NCBI GenBank assembly: GCA_001600055.1
Contig: BCIV01000019.1
Span: 248,001 to 312,000, forward strand
From: Filobasidium wieringae
Taxonomy: Eukaryota; Basidiomycota; Tremellomycetes; Filobasidiales; Filobasidiaceae
Direction: 5' to 3'
Length of the DNA: 64,000 nucleotides
Positions 1-14,901 of this stretch are shown one piece after another (within the stretch, counting starts at the first letter, position 1; the number at the start of each line of letters is the position of its first letter). The notes below the pieces were generated by a model, which was not told the origin of the DNA, made no database searches, and saw only the letters and a program-made list of their open reading frames with translations. A program made the position numbers and the translations under genes.

Positions 1-1874
<1,874 letters not shown>

Positions 1875-2818
1875 TGTTGCTAAAGTTTGTAGGAATTTTT
1901 GGGTGAATGGAAGGTGTTGCCTGTATTGCGTTCCCGTTGATCCGTGCGATCAAAGCATGGTGTGACAGCCATCCGTACAATTAGATCCAAGCATAAAGGG
2001 AAAAGGGAAGAAGAGGACATGGTGTGAGCGCGATTATTCTAGCGAGACACCTCCCTCCAAGTAGAAAGAGCGGAGGCGACGGAGGTGATCCAGATACTGA
2101 CGAAGTTTCGCTGGTCGTTGTTTGCTCGGAAGGCTATATTTGTAGAGGCCACAGCGCCGATCGCTACAATCTGCACGATCTAACCTACAAGTCCAGAAGA
2201 ACGAACCCCTTGGTCGCTGGCTCGAGGCAAGAGCGCGTTGAGCCAAATCAGCTTTCTCACGCGTTCAAGTTGAATCAGCCGCAACGAAGCTGTTAGATCG
2301 AGCATGGTTCAACTCCGTCCAACAATGCTGCGCTTGGTACCAACCTTTTTTTGCCTCGTTACAGATATTACAGAAGGAAACGGGTATCTAGTATCTGACC
2401 ATTGAACTTATGAGAATCGCTGTAGACATACGCTTTTGTTCGGCGTTATCAGCTCATCGCCGGCCCAAAAAATAACTTGGAAGTTATCGAATCACAATAC
2501 GTATGTATACACATTCAGGAATAGGCAGCACTTTTGCCCCAGCTGCTCCATTCGATCTTACACACAGGTAGATAGGAAGTAGTATAGCACATGTTTCCGG
2601 TTCGCTCATAGCAGTTTGTAGTCACAAATGCGCCACTTAGAATAACAGAGTTCATGCATGGATGCGGTATATGAGGGGGTTGTCGTGACTAATCGTTACA
2701 TGGGTTTCTATGGTTTCTATGGTTTCTATATGATTTGGCACCGAAGTATGGTGGTCCTTGGGTACACTTGAGTGTGATGAATGCCGAATGATTGCACAAG
2801 CAAACGGTTTGGAGCTGC
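1875..2818. other. intergenic: SUB2 promoter side and 3' flank of the MFS transporter
   Basis: No supported gene. Short open frames on both strands lack splice-compatible continuation or any recognisable domain. The part nearest 1875 should hold the SUB2 promoter and the part nearest 2818 the 3' UTR of the transporter. A small perfect 9-nt tandem repeat lies near 2703-2729. Confidence 0.6.
2703..2729. repeat. 3 perfect copies of a 9-nt tandem repeat (GGTTTCTAT)
   Basis: Three exact head-to-tail copies of GGTTTCTAT lie in the probable 3' UTR of the transporter, about 90 bp past its stop. No function is evident; it could serve as a length-polymorphic marker. Confidence 0.8.
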
Positions 2819-4599
2819 TTATACTTCTTCACTGGTACGTGCGGAAGTAGCGTTAGACTCAAGAGCCTTCTCTCCCTCCCTGTGCTCGGTGGCAGATCGA
2901 CGCTTCTCGTGGGTAAGAGTCTCCTCCTTGTGCTGGTCCTTTCGGAAAGAGGACGATCGCCATGCGGGAGTACCGGAGAGCATCAGACTGTCGATCTCGG
3001 CGATGGACAATCCAGCAGTCTCGGGGACACAGAAGAAGATGAAGACGGCGGATCCAATCAAGAATCCAGCCCAGACGAAAGTGATCTTGGTACCAATCTT
3101 CTGCTGTACGATAGGAGCAACGAAAGCTATCGAGGGGAAGAACCAAATCAGAATCAAGAAGGTTTGCTAGTGACGAGTTCTGAATACTTACTGATAACGG
3201 TGTTGACACCCCAGTTGGTAGCGGTGGCGAGAGTAACACACTTGGCAGCCAATCGCTGAGGGAAGACCTCGGCGGCGACAACCCAAGCGACGGGACCAAT
3301 GGTACTGGCGAATCCGGCAACGAAGATGGCAGAGAAGGCAATAAGGGTCTTACCGGCATCTGGCTGACCGGGGAGAGCAGTAGATACGGCTCCAACGATG
3401 ACCTGAGACGATCCCATGACGATACATCCCAAGAGAAGCACGGTTCGTCGTCCGAGATGGTCGACAGCCAAGATTCCGGGGAAGGACATAGCGACGTTGA
3501 CAGCGGACAAGATGATGATGTAGATGAAGACATCGTCGATACCAGCGTATTGAGCGAAGACGGATCCGAAGGAGAAGTAGAAGTTGATTCCGGAAAGTTG
3601 CTGACAGGCCTGGATAAGACATCCAACCATGGTCCTCCATGCGATACGATCCTTAGTGCTGAAGACCTCGGCGTAACGAGCCTTTCCAAGCTTGTCCTGC
3701 TCCTCACGGTCGATCCTCATCTCCTCAAGCTCCAAAGTAATCTCATCATCATCGACGGGCAAGTTTCGAAGTTTGGCCAAGTTGATCCTAGCCTTCTCCC
3801 ATTCACCCTTTCCAGCAAGGAAAGCAGGGGACTCAGGGGAGAGTACGAAACCGACGAGGAGCAAACCGGACCAGACAAGAGCGAGACCGACAGGAAGCCT
3901 CCAGGTGATATCACCAGTGTGCTTGGACATTCCGTAGGTGGTACAGTTGACAAGGAAAATTCTACAATATACCAAGCAGGTTGACGTCAGATCCCGTAAA
4001 GTCGCCGAACTCTAGCGCGCAGGGCAAGAAAAATGCTCACCCGAGAGTAACACAGAGCTGGAAAGAACCAGTGATCAATCCTCGAAGAGCGGGAGGAGAG
4101 GCCTCAGCTTGGAAAACGGGGACGAGACCGGAAGTGGCACCGATACCGGCACCAGCCAAGAGACGACCGACACAGATTTGACCCCACTGGTTGAAGGCGG
4201 AAACTTCGATGGCGACACCGACCATGTAAAGGGCAATGAAAGCGAGACAAGTAGTCCTAAGACCGTATCGTCCACCCAAGTAACCCTGATAAGCAAATGA
4301 ATGTCAGAGAGTTTCCTATCAAACGTGAATTTGAGTCCACTCACACTGCTCAAAGCTCCCAAGAAAGCTCCAATACACAAGATACCGGCGATGGTAGATT
4401 GACGAGTAGTGGGAAGGCTGTAGTTTGTACATACTCCGGCAGCGTCGTAGGTGTCACAGGTTCCAAATCGTCGCAAGTAGGCAGGAAGCTGGTAAAGACC
4501 AGAAGTGGAAGAGTTCTCCCAACCGAAAATCATTCCAGCGAAAGACTGGAAGAGACATAGGACCACAGCCTTCTTGGATGAACGGGCGGTGGTAGGCAT
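2819..4599 (-). CDS. MFS hexose-type sugar transporter
   Basis: Twelve-helix plasma-membrane sugar porter. Four exons (4345-4599, 4041-4285, 3192-3961, 2819-3126) give 525 residues with consistent phases and splice sites. Recognisable landmarks in order are an N-terminal FGWENSSTSG segment (sugar porters have FGYD), GGRYGLR, GRLLAGAGIG, PESPAFLA, the QQLSGINFYF helix of hexose carriers, DHLGRRTVLL and PETAGLSIAEID before a charged cytosolic tail. Two signatures deviate: PESPRFL is PESPAFL and PETKGL is PETAGL. The QQLSGIN helix and overall length suggest a glucose or related hexose carrier, but the substrate cannot be fixed from sequence. Confidence 0.92.
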
Positions 4600-6220
4600 T
4601 ATAAGGGTAGTTGTTTTACTAGAATGAATAGGGCAGAGGGTTTAAGGTATCGCGGTGGGCCAATCAACTAGAATGAAGAGGAACGAAAGACAACGACTTC
4701 TACATCTGAAATGTTGGACTGATGCTTATAAACAAATGAGACTCTGGAAGGCGAGACACTTTTCTCTCCCTAGCCGAATCTCCAAACCAACGGCTTTGGG
4801 CGCCCGCAAGACCCCGTCGGCTCGATCTCGTGTAGGTGACGATTGAGGTAGTCTTGGGGCGAAAGAGGGTGGAGGATGGATATAAGGAGCTGTTTGACTA
4901 TCGCTCGGGCGGCATTGCCTCCGTGACATGTGACCGGGATTTTAAACGCGCGGCCCGCGACAGAGCTGACCTTCAATCTGACGTCTAACCGAGCGGCAAT
5001 AGACAGGATCGGCAAGATAACAGTGCTGAGAAATCGAGCCTGTCCGTCGCGACCTTGGCATATCCGGCGGAGATGTCTAAGACCCCATCAATAATCATCG
5101 AGGTTGTGGGTGAAGGCGTTGGGGGCAAGCAAATTTCCGCAAAACAGAAGATACACTGGTACTGCTGTGCACAGACGAGGTCATGGGGCTCTACAATTCT
5201 TAGCTGAGCTAGTTGCCACAAGCAGCGAGCTTGTTGTATACAAGTGTGGAGAGCGTAATCATGACTACACAAGCTTTTGTGGATCTAACCGACGGGATTC
5301 AATGCACATGATCACGGATGGATGCCAGTAGAAGCTTGGGTCGAAACGTTTGCGCGTCCAATCTGATGACTATGTCAAGGGTGACTGAACACGCAACCAA
5401 CCCGTCACAAGATATGGTTCCGCTCAGATCTCGGCGTTTCACGTGTATCCACGATCTCACTTTTATGCCAGACAATCTGATTTTGAAACCCCCTGGCTAG
5501 ACAGCCCATTGCACGTTTGTACCGTCGAATCTTCGCTCACGGTCGACTCCTGAAGTTCGTGAATACCGGTAACGTGGGTGGTGAATCCACGAACACTCTG
5601 CATAGGTATCAAGTCTTTTTGTGTGACGGCTGTGGGCTCGAGTGGAGAGTCGAGCAACATGTTGTATCGACGACGTTCTCCGGCAACGATCGTTGCCGTC
5701 GTAGTCCTGCTTATCGGTGTTATGTAATACTTTTCCTCGCCAGCCATTGTCAGCAAGTTCTTCAAAGCTTTCTGCTGTTGCAGCATCAGAGCTAGAAACT
5801 CTCATCCACCCTGAGCAAGTGACAGCTCTTTTTCGCTTCTCTTTTTGTTCAATGCCTTCTTTTCGGTGGGCTTGTCTGCAGCTTTGAAATTTGGCTGTCC
5901 CTTGTCCTTGTGTTTGTATATGTTCTCCTGGGCGTTGAGAGTGACTGTCCCTTGGTTTTCTTCCTTGGTACATGACTTCCATATGCGGTATGAAGATGGA
6001 GACGTAAAGTAGAACCTGGCATTATACATGTCGAAACTGAAACAGTAATGGAGGGTACTGTGGTGGCCAAGAAGAAACGTAGAACGAACCGAGCAGGGCG
6101 TGGATTACTCAAAACAGGGCATTAGTGCTTTGTTTAGTGGAGGTGGACTGGTGCTACCATGGTTAACAGTCGCAGAGGCACATAGTCATGTTATTTGGCA
6201 TCATTGTCACACTCCCGTCT
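4600..6220. other. intergenic: transporter promoter and an interrupted open frame
   Basis: A 1.6-kb stretch with no confident gene. The right part carries a long minus-strand frame from about 6029 to 5463, interrupted by one TGA at about 5802-5804 (listed separately). The part near 4600 is the promoter side of the MFS transporter. No RNA gene was recognised. Confidence 0.5.
5463..6029 (-). pseudogene. possible broken or read-through small gene (in-frame TGA)
   Basis: One minus-strand frame runs from ATG at 6029 to a stop at 5463 with a single TGA at 5802-5804. The first half (75 codons) is Lys/Glu-rich (PTEKKALNKKRSEKELSLAQ). The second restarts at ATG 5786 (LQQQKALKNLLTMAGEEKYY...) and gives 107 residues alone. 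The amphipathic character continues across the stop, which suggests a decayed gene, a read-through product, or two spurious frames. No family was recognised and no plausible short intron removes the TGA. Confidence 0.25.
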
Positions 6221-6880
6221 TCAAACTACGACCATGGTATCCGCCATGTCTTCGGATGCTGCAGTAGCAGCCGGTCGCCGTCCACCCCGGCGCCTCTGTG
6301 CGATGAATCTCTCCAGGGCTTTGACAACTCGTACGATAAGCTTGTTATTGAGGTCTTCTCCATCAACAAGCTCGGTCTCTTTCTCCCATTTGCTGCTTGT
6401 CAATCCTTGCAATCGCTCGATCAGCTTGTCCTCGAAGATCACGAGGTTCTCCTCGTCCTGCGCGTTCGGCTTTCCACGAGCGAACTGTTCTCGAGTCGTA
6501 CCGACATTCTCGAGAAGAACATCGAAGGCCGGAAGGAACAGAGGATAGAGTTCCTTCATAGAGTTTTCTGCCCTCCTCAAGTACTCCGCAAGGTCATCGG
6601 TCTCGTTGAGCTCAAAAGAGATCAACGCGTTCTTAGCGAAAAGGTACGCGACGCTGTTGATGGAAAGATGGTAGTCCTCAGCAGGCAAATCATCGAAGGG
6701 GGAGCATTTCTCCACAGGCTCCAGAATCCTAGGCATAGGAATGGAGCTGAAAAGGCCACCGAAAGCAGAGGGTTTGGCTGTACCAATTTCTTGGGGTTGA
6801 GCGGGAGGAGGTGAGAGCTTTTTGACAGGCGCTTTGTTGTCAGACTTGTTGTCCTGGAAAAGCTGGGTAACATCAGGCAT
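6221..6880 (-). CDS. hypothetical protein, 219 aa, intronless
   Basis: A single uninterrupted frame from ATG 6880 in a region where most genes carry introns. Residues 1-60 are Pro/Lys-rich and probably disordered (KKLSPPPAQPQEIG). Residues 65-200 look helical and charged: EDYHLSINSVAYLFAKNALI, a Leu/Glu-rich stretch (DDLAEYLRRAENSMKELYPL), then KALERFIAQRRRGG. There is no signal peptide or membrane segment. I do not recognise the family. Coding is supported by length, an ATG start and protein-like composition; a start at a later Met is possible. Confidence 0.65.
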   Translation of the reverse strand: MPDVTQLFQDNKSDNKAPVKKLSPPPAQPQEIGTAKPSAFGGLFSSIPMPRILEPVEKCSPFDDLPAEDYHLSINSVAYLFAKNALISFELNETDDLAEYLRRAENSMKELYPLFLPAFDVLLENVGTTREQFARGKPNAQDEENLVIFEDKLIERLQGLTSSKWEKETELVDGEDLNNKLIVRVVKALERFIAQRRRGGRRPAATAASEDMADTMVVV

Positions 6881-7329
6881 GTTGTTTGAGGTATGTATGG
6901 ATAGCGATGGAGAGGGGTAGTAGGCAAGGGCGTTAGAGTTTGACTTTTTTTATCGGTGAGAGAGAAAGGATTGGGATTGCTGGTAAGCTTATTTGGTCGA
7001 GAGGGAGAGAAAGATTTGGCTGATTGTCTCGAACTGACGAGGCTTATGTACTGCCACAAGTAGCCTCAAACGTCAGTGAGATCTCCTATTCAGGGTATAA
7101 AGGAGGGACTTGCTATATCGGGGCGCGTGAAGGGGGCTGTACTGTCCGTCACCAGCGGTTTCAAGCTGTTGCTAACGTAAGATCCAGATGGAGTCGTTAT
7201 CAAGCGGGAACGATAGGGCTAGGATAGATAAGGTATGATTCCAATACCTGCAACTAATGTTCGGGAAAACCCCACAATGTGTTCAAGGTGGAGAAATGGG
7301 GTGTTTCTTGCTTTCTATTATTACAGAAC
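6881..7329. other. intergenic: promoter of the 219-aa gene and THR1 3' flank
   Basis: 449 bp between two minus-strand genes. Pyrimidine-rich tracts (on the minus strand) lie just upstream of 6880. No open frame of note and no RNA gene was seen. Confidence 0.6.
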
Positions 7330-8606
7330 TCATTGGGTGATTTCTTCTACATAAGCACCCTTTTGGTCGACAGTCAAGAGTTCCCAGTTCACCTCTACGT
7401 TATGTTCCTTGAAGATCTCCTTGATTTTGTTGGCGATACCCTGTTGGAGTATACCCATCCTTGACGATCAGCATGACGTTAGAAACGATATAATAAAGGG
7501 TTTACTGACCTCAAAATCGTGGGTAGCTAACGCAAGGATGGTGGGCCCAGCTCCAGAAAGGCAGATACCGAGCAAACCGGGGTGAGTTTGTGGCGTCAGA
7601 GCTGCGAGGATCTCCGTCAGACCAGGAATCTGTTGGTGGAGCGGGCACGTATTGTCAGAGCTCATCAACATTAACGATCGAGGGAGAAATCTTACGAGAG
7701 GCATTCGGTAAGGCTGATGCACTTTGTCCTTCATGGCTTCGTAAATAAGCTCGGGATCAGGTGGATCTTGAGCCAAAGCAGTCGTTAAGACTGCCATTCG
7801 TTGTAAGTTGAAAACCTGTACCCGCAGACTTCAGTGACTGGTCAAAGGCTAGTATGAAGACACTTCACTGTGCTCACCAAGTCCTTCCTGGAATAACTAT
7901 CGGGCAAAACTCCTCGAGCTTTAGCCGTAGCCAGCTCAAACTTTGGCATAACAGCTACAGCCTTGATTGATGGGGCCCAGCCGAATCGAACGTAGTGACC
8001 AATTCCGTTGGGAGGGAGAGGAGGATCTTTTCCCCAGTCCTCGCCGGCATCCGCAGGATATTCAGGCAAAACTTCTGCCAATGGAATTTGGGCAGCGTTC
8101 GTGTCCTCAGGGGATAGCTCCTTGAGGTAGGACCCAACAAAGCCTCCAATCAGGGCAGCAGTAACGTTGTCTGGATGTCTTTCGACCATCAAAGCAAAGT
8201 CCAGCAAACGAGATTTGTCCAACTTCAGGTCTCCAAGCAGATCTCCCAGAAGAACTCCAGCAATAACAGCTGCTCCTGAAGATCCGAGACCTCGGCCGAA
8301 AGGAATCTGGTTATTTGCGTGAATATGAACGCCAGAGGGGAATGTAGAGATGTTGTTGCATCGGAGTACGTAGAGAGCTACTCGAGTCAACAAGTTTTTG
8401 TAAGGCGATAGGGGGACATTGTCGCTGTCCAGTCCGCTATACTCAATGACCGGCAGAGAGCGTTCGGCGGGAGCTTGTTTTGGAATAGATACGGTAAGGT
8501 CCAAGGAAAGGCTAAGAGCGATCCCAGCAACGTCGAATCCTGGCCCGACGTTTGCGGTGGTGGCCGGGACCTTGATGAGATATTTGCGATAACCTGAGTC
8601 CTGCAT
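7330..8606 (-). CDS. THR1: homoserine kinase
   Basis: Phosphorylates L-homoserine with ATP in threonine synthesis, in the cytosol. Four exons (7878-8606, 7696-7815, 7510-7629, 7330-7440) give 359 residues, the usual length. GHMP-kinase motifs are complete: motif 1 at residues 13-24 (VPATTANVGPGFD), the ATP-binding loop at about 103-115 (PFGRGLGSSGAAV), ERHPDNVTAALIGG, and the C-terminal motif 3 (CLSGAGPTILAL). VFNLQRMAVLTTAL across the first junction is also family-typical. For the last exon the acceptor at 7441 (CCAACAG) is preferred because the earlier CAAG acceptor would shift the frame and stop early. Confidence 0.96.
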
Positions 8607-8904
8607 TATCGGATTTTCCTATCGCTCAGAGTATCTTGTGGAGAAGCGAAGGAGGTTGGCAGGCCTTGCAAGTCAAAATCGATGTCGAAATGAGTAAGGT
8701 CGACCAGGGTTGAGCAACATCTTGGCGGAAGCAGAATACATCGGACCCGAATCTGATATCGTCAGTCGCCGAGTCTGCACCAAGTTATATGGCAGAGTTA
8801 CAAGATACAAGATGGTTCTTTTACAGTGGGGTGGTATTCGATAAGCCAGTACAATTTCAAAAGCAGAGAAATCGAAAAGAGGGAAAGGGGTGAGAAGCTG
8901 GGTC

Positions 8905-10824
<1,920 letters not shown>

Positions 10825-11213
10825 ATCTGGCCGTTTGTCTTAAATCGTTGCCATTAATGAAGGCCCCCTGTCTTGCTGATTTCCGGATCCAATAATTGAC
10901 GGAACGGGTCAGGATTTTGACTGATCTTAGAGATTTGATAGCTCTTGTTCCAATCAGATGCACGAAGATTGAATCAAAATACGGGATTGCCCTTTTAACA
11001 ACACCTCAAGATGATTATCATCTGATAACCATCCTCTGTTCGTAAAAGCTCGGTTCCGGAAGCGCAATCGCGCTTCACCGAGATTTGATGCCGTAAGCAA
11101 GATTCGAGTAGAGCTTAGAGGAATGCTCAGATGAATACTGAAACTTTATCGAAACCTCCAGGTTGCATCTTCGTTAGAGCGTTAGACAGCCTAATTAGAC
11201 TAGGTCCCGGAAC
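10825..11213. promoter_or_regulatory. bidirectional promoter region of ESA1 and the REX1-like gene
   Basis: 389 bp between the two divergent start codons. No open frame of interest. Both 5' UTRs and both promoters must lie here; no specific factor site is claimed. Confidence 0.6.
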
Positions 11214-13804
11214 ATGTCGAGCACAGCCCCTTGGGACAGCCTCACGAGCGAAAATCTGCTCGGGAAACGGAAGTCGCAAGAGATCTCCTCTCCCCCTTCT
11301 AAGAAGCCTAAGGTGAACAGTGACGCAGGGACTTCAGGTGTGGACGAAGATGGGTTTGGAAAGGTCATCTCAAGGGACGAAAAGAGAAAGCAAAAGAAGG
11401 AGTCGGCAAGGGCGGCTGCCAAAGCTGTAAGTCGAAGAGCTCCTCGGCAAGACGTATACCATGATCGAATTCCGATCGGTTTTTCCTTTAGAAAAATCCT
11501 CCTGCACTGAATTATGTAGTCGCGGGGTTCAGATCCGGCAAGCAGACTACTATGGCTGTAAGCGAATCTGTTGGTTCAGACAGTTCACTGAGGGCTTAAC
11601 ACGATTGCTACACCCTCAGTCCGTTAGGGATCTTGTCGATCATATCGTAACTGGTTCGATTCCTGAGCCAAATTGGATGCGAGTAGAGGTGCGTCTCTGT
11701 TTTATCTTCGAATCAGCATGGTATGATTGATTTCGCTCTTACTCTCAGAACCGCTCGAGTGCAGAACATGTGGTCGTCCTCTGGGTCCCAGGTCTCCTCC
11801 CCGAACACCTCGGTCTTTCTCCTGACACACTCAAGGCTTCGCAGGTCATGCCCTTCTCCCTAGCCTTACCCAAAAACGAATCGGGCGAAGCAGCTCAAAG
11901 TCGTCTTCCCTATATGGCCAAGCTCTTCTCTAACGCTCTCCCGACTCGGTCTCCTGGAGATAATTACAAGTTTCACCCTGCGTTGAACACGTTTATGAGC
12001 TGTACGCTGCCTCAGAAGGAAAAGGAGAGGAGAATGAAGGACAAGCAGAAGGCTTTCCGTAAGAGATTGGAAGACAGTAAAGAAGCTCGGGCAGAGGGAG
12101 AGACGCCTAAGGAAGAGGAAGGCAAACTTGTCTTTGATCCGATCCTCTTCCTTCTCACTCCCAACCAGATGATCGAGAATGACTACCCTTTGCCGAGTTA
12201 CATGCCCGTTACAGTCCAGTCGTTCTTGAGGGGAAAGAAGGAGGAGCTTTCTAGAGGCAACAAACCGTTCTTACCATGGCAAACGACGGAAGGAGAAACC
12301 CTCGGGGAGGGAGAAGCGCTCAAGGAAGGATGGAGAGAGACAGAACGGGCTACTGAACCACCTGCGCAAGGGAAATGTCCTGTTTTAGCTATTGATTGTG
12401 AAATGGTACGCGGTATTGCTTTTGCGTGCAGTTAAGGGATCGATTTCCTAAAACAGCGCTTTCACAGTGCACGACTACCAAGGGCGACGAGCTGACTCGA
12501 GCGACTGCGATCGACTTCTATACGGGGAAAGTCGTTTTCGACGAATTGATCAAGCCGGAAGGAACTGTAACGGATTACAAAACTCAGTAAGCGGTAACGG
12601 TCGGTAACACGAACGGGATCAGGACTGATTGTGACGATTCACAGGTGGTCAGGGATAACGGAAGAGATGCTTAGTAAAGCTACTATGACTCTCGCGGAGT
12701 TACAGAAAGCGTTCCTCACTCGTTCAGACTTGATGACTCCCCACACGATCTTACTCGGCCATTCTCTCGAAAACGATCTTCTAGCTCTGAAACTTCGCCA
12801 CCCCTTGATCATCGACACTTCCGTGCTGTACCCGCATGCGAGGGGTAGGCCAAGCAAAGCTAGTCTGAAGTGGTTGACCGGGAAATGGCTTTCGCGTGAA
12901 ATCCAGAATAAGGGGGCTTTGGGTCATGATTCGGAAGAGGACGCTAGAGCATGTCTGGATTTGCTTAAGGCAAAGTGCACGCAAGGTATGTGAGATTACG
13001 GTTCTGGGCAGAGAAGCTTGAATTGACGTTATGATGCACAGGACCTGATTACGGTGAGACAATGGAGGAGCTCGAAACGCTATTCGACAGGTTCTCTAGG
13101 CACGCTAGCAACGCTGCCGATCCTGGAAGAACTTCGTTGCAATGTGATTACGGAAACACTGTCGGAAAGATGAAGGCCACTAGAGCCTTTGTTTGCAAAA
13201 ATGACGATGAGGTAAGAACGATTTCCCGAAATCATTCCAGGCAAGTTACTAACTGGCTTCGGTAACAGGTGCTTCAGAACATGGTAGAGAACTTGGAAGA
13301 GTTCAATTTCACGTTCGGGCGTTTCTTCGAACTTTCCAACGCTCTAAAGTGTATGTCAACGGATCCAATAGCTGACAAGCATGTCGATCGAAGTTAACCA
13401 CAATCATCTCAGGGACAACACCGCGCGCGACTGATTCCAAGCCTTTGGGGGTGGTCGAACCGGAAGTTATCGATGTCGATGAAGACAATGCGGTCGATGC
13501 GGTCGATGACGTCGAGGAAGCTTTCGCAAAGCTTAATGGTCGCTTGAGCAAACTACACGACTCTTTACCCGCCCGCACTATCTTCATGTTGATGACCGGT
13601 AATGGAGACCCTCGTCCAGTCGTCAAGCTGAACGAAAAGCGAAGGACTTTCGAAATAAAGTACAAGAAGCTCGGTGAATCCGCATCACAGAAGCTTCCTG
13701 AGGAGGAGAAATGGACGACGCAAGACGAAAGGGACCTCAGCGATGCCGTGAATCGAGCTAGATTTGGCATGGCGTTTTTCTGCGTCAAAAATCCGCCGAA
13801 GTGA
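11214..13804 (+). CDS. REX1: REX1-like DEDDh 3'-5' RNA exonuclease
   Basis: Nuclear exonuclease that trims 5S rRNA, tRNA and other RNA 3' ends. Nine exons (11214-11426, 11492-11557, 11620-11688, 11749-12405, 12468-12586, 12645-12985, 13042-13211, 13269-13350, 13413-13804) give 702 residues. The N-terminus has a basic NLS-like KRKSQ...SKKPK. The DEDDh site is complete: exo I LAIDCEM, exo II LGHSLENDLLALK with IIDTSVLY, and exo III GHDSEEDARACLDLL. The N-terminal half carries the Rex1-type region (VTVQSFLRGKKEELSRG) and the last 200 residues form the family's C-terminal domain, which favours REX1 over the shorter REX3/REX4. The start lies just upstream of the NLS. Confidence 0.9.
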
Positions 13805-14901
13805 ACAGATAGGACGCACTGGAGACAAAACCCGATCACGGATAATAACGAATTCTTACGACTGTATCACGATGTTCTCGTCATATGCCATGTGTATCGT
13901 CTCATTTATAGCATATCATTGCCTGGATAATTCTTTCCCTTGGACTCCATGATGCCAAATCGGTTGCCATTGCAAGACTTTATACAGCCGCAGAAACCGT
14001 CATGGAGAATTATAACATGCTTATCCTGATATGCCATCCATAGGGATGTTCAAGCAGCATTGGAGTGGATGACTGTGGATGGTAAGTCGATTTTGGTGTT
14101 GATATGGCTTTCCTGGTAATTTAACCAGGGGATTTCACCGCTCAGCCCTTCAACCAGAGATCAATCCAACGGCTACCCGACTTTCTCCCCCACCTTTTTT
14201 TGGAGCAAGAACTGGACTGTGATGTGTATCATATCACACATGACATTGTTATGCTAGTTTCCCACAAGAAGAAGTTGAAACCTACTCATACCTTCTGCAG
14301 AACGTCACTTCAATACCTCATGGCTTGCACGACATCATTGTTTTCTTGAATATACGAGACTATACTGAACAATCTCATCCTGTTTCTTCCTCAGTGACCA
14401 AACATAGTCGGTTTGATGGACCTATCTCAGCCATGGTAATGGCTATGGAAGACGCTTTGCGGGATTATAGGGATATTGTTCTGAAGGTTTGTCCGCGGCT
14501 CTTTCACTCTGGCTGTTCCTATTCCCGCCATTCTTCAATTGTCCTTCCTCACGGAATCATTTGGAACCCCAGCTTCCCTTCATCTCACCGTGCTCACCGG
14601 AGACTCATCTAAACCTTGGCCAATTGCCGTCCCTGGGCGATGGACCACTCAGAGAAACAAATCGAGCGGAGTGCAGGAACCATAGGAAGATCAAGAATAA
14701 TATGTATATGAAGCCTTCTCGTGCAAAAGTCGACGTCTCATCTTTCTTTTCCCGGCCAGGTATTCCGATATATCGATCGTCCTATGCCCTTCCTCTTTTC
14801 ATTATAAAATACGATCAGGTATCTCTTATTCCTCTTCGATCGAATTATCCCATTCGACCAGGTATTCAAGGAGCGGGTATCTGGAAAATCTCTCCTTGAT
14901 C
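13805..14901. other. convergent intergenic region, no supported gene
   Basis: About 1.1 kb between the ends of the REX1-like gene and SHR3. Short plus-strand frames around 14325-14899 have no recognisable domain, and no splice chain links them. I see no tRNA, rRNA or transposon signature. A non-coding RNA cannot be excluded. Confidence 0.5.

Noticed and set aside
2781..3984. Long plus-strand frames opposite the MFS transporter
   Set aside because: They mirror the coding strand of a clear transporter and carry no domain.
14325..14899. Candidate plus-strand gene downstream of the REX1-like gene
   Set aside because: Two short frames with no joinable splice sites and no recognisable sequence.
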